The notes under the pieces were generated by a model. That model had not been told where the DNA came from, made no database searches, and saw only the letters and a list, made by a program, of their open reading frames with translations. 64,000 nucleotides of DNA from Euborellia annulipes. Its lineage: Eukaryota; Arthropoda; Insecta; Dermaptera; Anisolabididae. Of the stretch, positions 56,401 to 64,000 are shown in pieces. Location of the stretch: assembly GCA_023213315.1 (NCBI GenBank), contig JAKCPI010000884.1, positions 62,001 to 126,000 of the forward strand, read 5' to 3'. Numbering within the stretch: position 1 is the first letter of the stretch; each line of letters opens with the position of its first letter. Made by a program: the position numbers and the translations under genes.

Positions 56401-58311
56401 AGATGTTTTCCAAATCGTTAATTTCTCTAATTATAAAAATTTTTATAAAAATTGCATTCGTGGAATGCTCATCTACTTTGTCATATTGGTTGGGAGAAAT
56501 TAACGATTTGCAAAACATCTGTTGATTCTTCTGAGGATGAATACATCTCACTGGGATCGAAATATCCACAAATAAACGGATAATTATTTATTTTTGACCG
56601 ACCGTGCTTAGAATAAAATTGATTTTCTTTACGGCTATCTACAAACAATTTAATTTTTTTTTTGTATTTTTTAAAAATTTATTATTTAAATAAGATAAAA
56701 TCTAAAATAAATTTTATAAATTATCTTTTTAGTTGAGAGTGCTTGCCAAAGTGGAAGAAGAAAGTGAAATAGTCAGACAACAAGAGAAAACTCTTAAGTC
56801 GGAACTTACATTGCTCAGATCAAAGCTAGCCAATTGTGAGACGGAACTTCTTCAATGTAAAAATAAAATAAGGTATTTCAAATTATAAAATAATCGATAA
56901 CTTTTATTTAATATGTTTAAATTGATGATATAATTTCTTTAATCAGGTTGCTCTTAGAAGAATTACAAATGGAACAAAGACTTATGACTCGAGAGTCTGA
57001 AGACAGACAAACTTTCGAGCGTTCAATTCTAAGTGAAGTAGAACGTTTACAGAGAGATGTTGAACAATCTAAAGTGGCTTTTGAAATGGCTGTACAAAGG
57101 GGAGAGAACTTCAAGCGAGAGGTATTTAAACTATATAATATATATATATGCTTGTATGTGTTTCGTTTGATGAAGGATCGTTTGAATTATTATTATTAGA
57201 TATATTATTATATTATATTATTAGATGAGGTTTCCACTAGAGCGGTGTGAATGGGACAATTGGTCTCTAGAGGGATTACCATAGCGATCTCTATGATAAA
57301 AATATCTTTTGAGTCTTGTTCTCTATATTACACTTGCTTTCATAGGCAAAAAGCATGCAATCGCTCCTGTATAATTTTTTTTTTTTTTTTTAAACTGCGG
57401 TTACTTTCAGAATTGCCCTCGTATATACACAGTATGCGATGACCAGGTACATAAATAAATCATTTATTTAACTTTAGCTGCGCCTCTCATTTTTCTACCC
57501 TCTTAAGAAATATAAACCAGGTAGAGTGAGGGTCAATATTAAGTCCCACCCATGCGTTTTCTACATGTGATTATTTCATTGTTTTTATAAAAGAAAATGA
57601 AAATATTGGAAATTTTTATGTTTAAACCATGAAAGTTTCCATTAAAAAATATTTAATATTTTTTTAAAAACAATGAAATAATCACAAGTAGAAAACGCAT
57701 CGTTGAGACTTAATGTTGTTCCTCATTCTACATAAATAAATGATTTATACGATATATATAACATCACAACTATAAATTGTGTTTTGTAACATTTATATTT
57801 CATAGAAAAACTTCCATTCGATATCGCCCTGGTGGGAACCTGTTTTATTATATATATTTATACAATGTTGAATATAAATTTAATATTATTTTAGCTTTCT
57901 TCTTTGGAAAGCACGATTACTGAAAAAAAGCAACAAGTAGAAAGATTAGTTTCTGAAATGAAAGAAGCAAATCTAGAAAGTTTAGCGATTGCCCCACCTG
58001 AGGAAATAAAACATTTGCTCGAAGGTAATTTTCTTACTTTTTTTTCTTTTTAAACACTACTTTCAATAATTAAAATATAATTTTAATTCTCCCTGCTCCC
58101 CAAGGAACTACCTTTTGTTTAGGTAAATTTTTTTTTGACGAATTGATTGTTTTACAAAGTTTTAATAAAATTAAAATTCTTAAATTTTAAAATTAAAAAT
58201 AAATTTTCAGGTCCACATAAACCAGGGAGTACAAGGAAAATGATAGGATCTCCCAGGCAGCTTGAAAATGCGGTGCCAACCAGTAAAAATCCTCATGGAG
58301 TATGGGTTTGA
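50417..58311 (+). CDS. RASSF8-like: Ras association domain protein, RASSF7/8 type
   Basis: N-terminal RASSF scaffold; in flies RASSF8 acts at adherens junctions with ASPP and limits tissue growth. Exons: 50417-50488, 50682-50792, 52459-52875, 54414-54845, 54978-55115, 55217-55333, 56733-56872, 56947-57121, 57895-58024, 58211-58311. All junctions are GT/AG and every phase closes, giving 610 residues. Residues 1-80 form the RA domain at the extreme N-terminus, diagnostic of RASSF7-10 ([50 protein letters not shown]). Residues 81-345 are a low-complexity Pro/Ser/Gln linker ([31 protein letters not shown]). Residues about 360-560 are coiled coil ([55 protein letters not shown]). The C-terminus NPHGVWV could be a class II PDZ ligand. 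The short SARAH-containing C-RASSF layout is absent. Introns 2, 3, 6 and 8 hold mobile elements. RASSF8 is preferred to RASSF7 because of arthropod similarity; RASSF7 is not excluded. Confidence 0.95.
51692..51962. mobile_element. hAT-like MITE (CAAGGGCGGATACAAGG), RASSF intron 2
   Basis: The termini are CAAGGGCGGATACAAGG and CTGGATCCGCCCTTG with an exact 8-bp TSD GCTTCTAT (51684-51691 and 51963-51970). Its interior includes TGTGCTGTGCGACGTTACAC then ACCAGATTA, part of the family M hairpin. It is related to 31781-32016. Confidence 0.87.
52032..52221 (+). mobile_element. SINE with Asp/Glu-like tRNA head and SINE-B 3' body
   Basis: CTTAGTGTAGCGGTTAGCAT is a good A-box region and GCGGGTTCGCATGC a B box. 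The 3' body has 'ATTGGCAACTAATAAATTG' and AAATGGCCTCCTATGCC, then A-rich sequence. Located in RASSF intron 2. Confidence 0.7.
52993..53396. mobile_element. Tc1-like MITE in RASSF intron 3
   Basis: CACTGCTCGTCAAAAAAA and 'TTTTTTTGATGCGCAGTG' ends with TA on both sides (52991-52992 and 53397-53398). The interior is AT-rich with no transposase motif. The terminal wording fits Tc1/mariner elements. Confidence 0.8.
55609..55786 (+). mobile_element. SINE-B copy 2, RASSF intron 6
   Basis: ATGCCCTTGACCTGTGGC head, 'TTCCGAGTTCGCTTCCCG' B box, CAAATCATTTGAAATAAATA, 'AAATGGCCTTAGATGCCG' and an A run. Confidence 0.8.
55800..56165 (+). pseudogene. Decayed Tc1/mariner-superfamily transposase fragment
   Basis: Conceptual reading in shifting frames shows DSIWFH (the position of the WFQQD-A-H block that carries a catalytic Asp in these transposases), then [10 protein letters not shown] where functional proteins have [27 protein letters not shown] and a C-terminal piece with [13 protein letters not shown] wording in another frame follow. 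Several frameshifts and stops and an internal deletion make it non-functional. No terminal repeats were found. It occupies RASSF intron 6, sense to the gene. Confidence 0.65.
56302..56650. repeat. Fold-back repeat (AAGGACCGTCGGCC type), copy 2
   Basis: AAGGACGGTCTGCCAAAAAT with 'GCGTATTATCCGTTTATG' on the left mirrors 'CAAATAAACGGATAATTATT' and TTTTGACCGACCGTGCTTAG on the right. The arms continue inward (ATCCTAAGTTCAAGCAACAG / TTGATTCTTCTGAGGATGA). RASSF intron 6, 83 bp before exon 7. Confidence 0.7.
57524..57728. mobile_element. TIR MITE in RASSF intron 8
   Basis: GAGTGAGGGTCAATATTAAG and 'CTTAATGTTGTTCCTCATTC' ends between TA dinucleotides. GCGTTTTCTAC mirrors GTAGAAAACGC, and 'TGATTATTTCATTGTTTTTA' mirrors 'AAAAACAATGAAATAATCA'. 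The right end also occurs inside 31563-31721. Confidence 0.75.
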
Positions 58312-58370
58312 CCGAAAGTCTCACCAGCAAATAGCCTTTCTCAAGATTAAAATGCCAAGTAATTATTCAA

Positions 58371-58380
58371 AATAAATAAA
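58371..58380 (+). terminator. Poly(A) signals of the RASSF gene
   Basis: Two overlapping AATAAA hexamers (58371-58376 and 58375-58380), 60 bp after the stop codon. Confidence 0.6.
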
Positions 58381-58803
58381 TGAAAATGAAAAGTATTATA
58401 TTTATTAACTGCAGAAATAATATAAGTGTGGTACATCCAAGCGGATAAAGAAAATATTGATTCACTTTTTAAGATGTTAAGACCCTCTGTCTTAAAACAG
58501 GAGTGTGTTAAACGCAAAAAAATGTTTCTAATTGTTTAATTACTAGCCTTATTCATTAGTGAGAAGACGTCTCATCTAAGGCAATTCCTATTACGTACAT
58601 AACATGTAAGGGTAATTTAGGGGAGTTGCATGTGCACTTAAGAAAGAAAATTGGGCACACGATCAGGTCTATTCTCTAAAAACAGACATTAAAATTTAAT
58701 ATCATAAATTGGGTGTTAAAAAGTAAAGGAATAACACCAGCGTTTAAAAAAACTATTCTCTAAACAAAGTTTAGACGTTAACATTTTACTTATTAGCACC
58801 AGG

Positions 58804-59002
58804 CAGGTCCGGATCTAGGGGGGGGGGGGGGGCAGTGGGTGCATGTGCCCCAGGCGGCAGATATCAGGGGGCGGCAATTAAAGAAAGATTTACTAAAAAA
58901 AAGGTAAAATGATATGAATTTTGTGTATAAAAAATTTTAAGGAAGGGGGCCGCAAATTAAATTTTGCCCCCCCCCCTAAAAAATCTTCTAGTTCCGGCCC
59001 TG
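58804..59002. mobile_element. hAT-like MITE (CAGGNCCGGATCTAG), copy 2
   Basis: CAGGTCCGGATCTAG and CTAGTTCCGGCCCTG termini with an exact 8-bp TSD GCACCAGG (58796-58803 and 59003-59010). The interior matches 15237-15434. Confidence 0.87.
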
Positions 59003-59327
59003 GCACCAGGTGTTAACAATCCATATGAAGGTAGCCATGGTTCCTGCCTGTTCGTGTTTTTAGACCCCTCGCTCTCGATCTCGCTCATGCGCATTACTAA
59101 CTTGATTTGTTCTTTTCATTCTAGTAGGCCTATCTGACACACCAGCATTAAAAAATGCTATTCTCTAAACAAAGTTTTAACAGCTACTTTAACATGTTGC
59201 TTTTATCTCAAAACTGTCAAAATCATAACCTTACTTTATAGGTTAAATACACCATTTTTATGCATTAAATATGGCGTTAAAATAATAAAGGCACCCCCTG
59301 GACATGACATTAATTTTTAATTTAATT

Positions 59328-59470
59328 ATAAGGACCGTCGGCCAAAAAATAAATACTTTTGCGTTAGGGTCGAAATATTTACAAATAAACGGATAATACG
59401 CAAAAGTATTTATATTTTGGCCGACGGTCCTTATAATTAAATTGATCATCCTTACGGCCATCTACAAACA
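59328..59470. repeat. Fold-back repeat (AAGGACCGTCGGCC type), copy 3
   Basis: The cleanest palindrome of the family: ATAAGGACCGTCGGCCAAAA against 'TTTTGGCCGACGGTCCTTAT', with AAATACTTTTGCG / CGCAAAAGTATTT inside. The conserved flank TTAAATTGATCATCCTTACG and CATCTACAAACAA follows. Confidence 0.75.
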
Positions 59471-59792
59471 ATTAATTTTTAACACTATTGACTAAATGCT
59501 AAAGCTTTGGGGTTAAGTTTTTGCTTACAGAATAGCAATTTGAGGCAAGGAGGTGTTAAAATGAATTAACGCTGATTTCAGATGTTAAAAATTAACGTTT
59601 TTGCTTAGAGAATATACCTGTATAAGTTTTTTTAAATAGCTTAAAATTATATATGGATTGTATAAATTAAAAAGATATACAATTCCGTCTGTCTTGTATG
59701 ATCTTTTTGTTTTTATAAAATTTTAATATTTTTTTTTAAATTATTCATTTTTATTAATAAATTATGAAATTTTTTTTATTGTATATCTTAAT
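59471..59792. other. AT-rich spacer
   Basis: Nothing recognised. Confidence 0.4.
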
Positions 59793-59983
59793 CATGCCCG
59801 TGACCCGGGCTCAGAGAGAAGACACTGGCTTCTCGCTTCAGGGTCCCGGGTTCGCTTCCCGTCCCAAGCGAGAAAAATTTATTTCTTTTAAATTGGTTAC
59901 TTATAATTTGAAATAAATAGGGATGGGGTTAGAAATGGCCTTAGATGCCGTAAAAAGACCTTAAATAAATTAAAAAAAAAAAT
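59793..59983 (+). mobile_element. SINE-B copy 3
   Basis: ATGCCCGTGACCCGGGCTCA head, 'GTCCCGGGTTCGCTTCCCG' B box, 'ATAATTTGAAATAAATAGGG', AAATGGCCTTAGATGCCG and an A run. Confidence 0.8.
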
Positions 59984-61130
59984 CTTAATAATCTTAGAAA
60001 GAATAAATAAAAATATCTGATTGAATGTTGTTTCCCACCAATTTAAAAATTAAATAATTATTATATTATATGAATATTTCATTTTCACTTATTTATTAAT
60101 TTTTAGAATTTCAAAATCACTTGCTCTCTAAATGTCTTTTACTTTAGAATTTGCAACGATTTGTGAATGATCTCATCTAGATATCTTACAAAAGTTAGCT
60201 TTGATAATAATAAAAAAAAAACTTTGAATAATTTAGCTAATTGTAACACAATATTAGTTGCAAATTATTTAAATGCATTATTTTTAATATTTCATCAATT
60301 ATATCAATTATAGAATTTTATTAGTAATTAGAAATTAATATAAAAAAACTATTTAGTTTTAATCTTTCTCACAATGATATACCAATTGAAATTTAAAAAA
60401 AAAATATTTTTCTTATAGAACATGACAAATTTTAAATTTTGGGATATGGACTGTTAATAATGAATATCGTTTATTATCAAAATTATTATTTTTCTTTATA
60501 AAAAAGATTTTAAAGAAAAAAATTTAATTCCTAGTCATTTTTTTTATATATAAATTTTTTTCCGCGTTTAAATTAACGTAATTTCTTTCCAATCTGTTTA
60601 ACATGAATTTAATCTTTAAGATTTGGATGGTGCTTGCAATATTACTATTTCTATTAATTGCTATTAGTCAATAATAATTTTAAAATAAACAATATTAATT
60701 TTGGTCTATGAATTTATATGTAAATATAGACTATAACTATCATTTATTAACTCATATTTCGGAAAAAAATCAGGATACCACTTGAAAATAATATCAGATC
60801 TTCAGTTATTTTTCATTTATTGCAATAGCAAATCGATTAAATTGTTCCAAAAGACTGAGCTCATTTGATTGGAGCGAAAAATGCAAATTTTCGGAGTATC
60901 AAATTTAAATAGGGCTTGAAAGTAGTTGGTATTTGTAGGTATCAACAGAAAAATATGGAAAAAAATCTTCAGTTAACGCAATGAAACTCAACTTTTGTCT
61001 AATAACAAAAAATTATAATTAAAAGACCATGTTGCCGTAAAATTGAAGATTTTAGATGAAAAATTTGTCTTTTTAATCTCCATCTTTAAGGCTCGAATTC
61101 CAAAAGACCCCGAGATATTTTTTCAAATAT
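59984..61130. other. AT-rich spacer
   Basis: No gene or delimitable repeat. Confidence 0.4.
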
Positions 61131-61221
61131 AAAAATCTGGTGTGTTGTGCTTGTCACACCAGATTACTTAGGCCATATAAGACGTTATACGATAACCGTT
61201 ATTATGGTATTTTTTTTTTAT

Positions 61222-61258
<37 letters not shown>

Positions 61259-61775
61259 GGATCAGGCATTCTTATTAAAGCCATTTGGTATCCAAATGGT
61301 TTAAATAAAATCAGCGGACTGCCTGGGTTCCGAACCCAGGACTCTTGGTATAGAAGGCCAGCCACTAGACCAACCCGAGGGCATAAAGCACATTTGAATT
61401 CAAGATATAAAATTTATAAGCATGGGAAAATATATTTTATTACCATGGCAACCATTTCTCCTATCTTTCCTATTAAGTACAAGAGTAAAGTGTGCTTTAA
61501 AAGATTTCAAGGACAAAATGAGAATATACATTTTAAAGAGCATCCAAAAAAATAATTGATTTTGAATTTTAATCAAAATCGTTGGAGCTTGGTGCTATTA
61601 TTTTATTTACCAACTAGCTCAATTCTTTCATGCCTAAAATTGAACACAGTCAGACCATGTCGCAAAAAACCACTTTTTGGACTCAGGGGACCTCAAAACG
61701 TATATCCATCAAAATCTCGAAATCAAATTTTTGACATGAATCCAATACTTTCTCACTATATATATTAACGTACAA
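61131..61775 (-). mobile_element. Family M copy 11, with SINE-A inserted
   Basis: A shortened hairpin (61131-61166: AAAAATCTGGTGTGTTGTGC, TTGTCACACCAGATTA) is followed by SINE-A. The M body then runs from GAATTCAAGATATAAAATTT (61395) through 'TTACCATGGCAACCATTTC' and ATCCATCAAAATCTCGAAAT to TTTCTCACTATATA. Part of the core is deleted near 61585. Confidence 0.72.
61166..61382 (-). mobile_element. SINE-A copy 6 (reverse, near full length)
   Basis: CTTAGGCCATATAAGACGTT, an (AT)n tract, 'GCCATTTGGTATCCAAATGG', 'GGGTTCCGAACCCAGGACTC' and the terminal CCCGAGGGC. It lies inside M copy 11. Confidence 0.78.
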
Positions 61776-61779
61776 ATTA

Positions 61780-61823
<44 letters not shown>

Positions 61824-61918
61824 TAAAATAAAATAAAAACAGGCAATGCTTGTTTTATTTAAATAGTAAAAAGCCGACTAACTTCCTATTTCTCACTAGA
61901 GTTAAGACAAAATTTGGT

Positions 61919-62566
61919 GTTTTTTACTTTCTCTTACCTCTATATATATGTTAATATATATAGAGAGAGAAAGTATTGGATTCATGTCAAAAATTCGATG
62001 TCTAGATTTTGATGGATCTACACGTTTGAGGTCCCCTGAATCCAAAAAAGTGGTTTTCGCGACATGTCTGTGAACAAAATTTCTCAAGAACGAAAAGAGC
62101 TAGGAAGTTGAAATTGTATATTTAAGTTAGGCACCCCCATGGGACGTGACACGAAGCTTTTGAACAAAATCGACCAAAGAGTACTAGTACTTTACTGATG
62201 CACTTTTTCAGTTTTTTTCGATTTTCTCTAAATTCGCTCCAACGATTTTTTTTTTAAATTCAAAAATCAATTATTTTTTAGATTCTCTTTAAAATGTATA
62301 TTCTTATTTTGTCAAGGAATCTTCTGAAGACCACTTTACTCTTATACTTCTTAGAAAAGATAGGAGAAATGGTTGCCATGGTAACAAAATATAAATATTT
62401 TGCCATACTTATAAATTGTACATCTTGAAAATCGAATATACCTTACTGTCGAAAACTAAATACATGTCGACACAAAAAATCTGGTGTTACAAGCACCCAG
62501 AACATAACTTTCGATTACCGAAGGTAAGAGAAAGTTGTGTGCTGTGCGCCAGTCACACCAGATTTT
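61919..62566 (+). mobile_element. Family M copy 12 (near complete)
   Basis: TTTTTACTTTCTCTTACC end, 'TTCGATGTCTAGATTTTGAT', 'GAGTACTAGTACTTTACTGA', GGTTGCCATGGTAACAAAAT and the terminal hairpin from about 62475 to 62566. It is inverted relative to copy 11, which lies 144 bp away. Confidence 0.83.
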
Positions 62567-64000
62567 CAAACTTTAGGCGTTTTGCGAGAACTGAAGATTA
62601 AAAGTACGATTAAAAAAAAAAAAATATTTTAATCAGACAATTACACAACTTTTGAGCCTTATAAGAATATAAATTTTTAGCATTTTTTTGTTACATCCTA
62701 AGCTAATAAGCCAACCGCAGGAGGAGGGGAGAGGGGGTGGAATCTATTCTTGACCAGTGCAATTTAATAGAGGATGCAAAACAAATAAGTTTTTTTTATA
62801 TTTCAAAGCTCATGAAGAAGATATTTACAAATTTTTAAACTTGGATAGTTTCTGAATTTTAGCCTTTCTTTCTTCAGCTCCCCAAAAGTTTGTTTTAAAA
62901 ATTTTAGGTGAACATGTATGCTACAAACTAAGAGAGCTCTGTCTTTTGGCCTGTTTTTACCGGGATAGGAACAGATAAATAATAGTTATATGTTTAATAT
63001 ATCCATTCATAAATCATTCCATATATAATTTATTATTATTCATTGTTTTCATTGATTTTTTCATTTTTAACTGTCTATTTCCAATAATAAATGTATTCAT
63101 TTACAAAAAAAAAATTTGATAGCTTAAAAATTAACATATGATTTATTAGCCGGCTGTGCTTGCCTAGATATATAATATATATAAATTTTAATAATCCATC
63201 TGCCATATATAATTGTTTTTTCTTACTAGTTATATTTATTATATATATTTTTTAAATAGATATTTAATTAAATATTTGAAATTTTCGAGATATATGTATT
63301 GAATCAGATATTAATATTCAAAAGCTTTTATCAGACTCGTTAGGCAGCGTAATTGTTTAATTAAACAATTAAATATCAGATTTATATTTGATGGTGGATC
63401 CAGCATCGGTTAGGCTGTGGATCCGGAATTCGACTTCCTGGGGCCAAGAGGAGCTGGACCCTATATATACGCATAATATTTATATAATATAAATCTCATA
63501 TTTAATAATTTAATTAAATATATTTAATTTTCATTAAAATCTATACTTGTTTTTTTAATTTGTAATAATCGAAAAATATCAATCAAGTCATAAAATTACC
63601 TATTCATTTTGTCGATGAAATCAATCAGTTACCTATCTTTTAATTTAAGCATTTAATTAAAAAAAATAACGTTTTTTAATAGCTAAATCTTATTTATTTT
63701 TTATAGTTAATTATGTTTCTTATAGCTTAAAGCATACAATTAAATTTATACCATTACATATACTAATATTTCTGAATTTTTTGTCTTAAAATTTTCTTTC
63801 TATTCTAATTCTAAACATATTATTTAAAAATTATCAAAAAAGAAAAGTCAGTTTTAGTTCGCCTCTCTTTGATCGAGAAAATTTAATTTTAAAGAAATAA
63901 GAAGTTGTTTTAAGCGATATGGGCCTGAAACTGAACTTTTTTCCCTTAGATCAATTTGGTAATGAAATGCATAATCATCATTCTTAGCAAAAGCGGTTAA
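62567..64000. other. AT-rich spacer with SINE-D relic
   Basis: A GC-balanced patch at about 63395-63470 (GATCCGGAATTCGACTTCCT, GGGGCC) aligns with the B-box region of SINE-D at 44884. The rest is AT-rich with no recognisable gene. Confidence 0.45.

Noticed and set aside
1..64000. CRISPR arrays, operons, phage or plasmid functions
   Set aside because: No regularly spaced repeat-spacer array or bacterial gene structure; split genes with GT/AG introns show a eukaryotic chromosome.

Overview
This is AT-rich eukaryotic DNA with intron-containing genes, tRNA-derived SINEs and many small DNA transposons, and with no operons or bacterial signals. The best-conserved proteins look most like their arthropod counterparts. 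The AT bias and repeat load would suit a crustacean such as a parasitic copepod, but that placement is an inference. Most of the window is repeats; coding sequence is a small fraction.

Two genes are secure, both on the + strand, and both were reconstructed exon by exon with every splice phase agreeing. (1) 41160-44412: an ING1/ING2-type inhibitor-of-growth protein, 3 coding exons and 353 residues, with the ING N-terminal helical domain, a basic nuclear signal and a C-terminal PHD finger. (2) 50417-58311: an N-terminal RASSF7/8-type protein, 10 coding exons and 610 residues, with a Ras-association domain at the extreme N-terminus, a long Pro-rich linker, a coiled coil and a C-terminal hydrophobic VWV. 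Two weaker minus-strand genes are proposed from splice signals and phase: a two-exon 68-residue protein (33920-34440), and a transcript running away from ING (38438-40680) whose first two coding exons can be read.

The rest is a layered repeat landscape. A dominant element of about 650-700 bp ('family M') has a palindrome at each end and occurs about ten times, plus solo hairpins; one copy lies in ING intron 1. At least nine hAT-like MITEs can be defined by terminal inverted repeats (TIRs), most with exact 8-bp target-site duplications (TSDs). One of them sits inside a minisatellite carried by a larger hAT-like element. Two SINE groups (A and B) carry different tRNA-like heads on a similar 3' module. 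Inverted-repeat 'fold-back' loci carry a recurrent CTGAAGA-(20-21 nt)-GAAAC motif, with a stem in the gap at several loci, resembling a degenerate hammerhead core of Penelope-like elements. There are also Tc1/mariner-like MITEs, a truncated mariner transposase (26534-26746) and a decayed transposase in RASSF intron 6.

Region by region: 1-34 kb is nearly all repeats and AT-rich spacer; 34-41 kb holds the weak minus-strand genes; 41-44.5 kb is ING; 44.5-50 kb is a dense MITE cluster; 50.4-58.4 kb is RASSF with repeat-filled introns; 58.4-64 kb is repeats and AT-rich spacer. ING is a nuclear chromatin reader and RASSF8 a cytoplasmic/junctional scaffold; nothing in the sequence links the two functionally.
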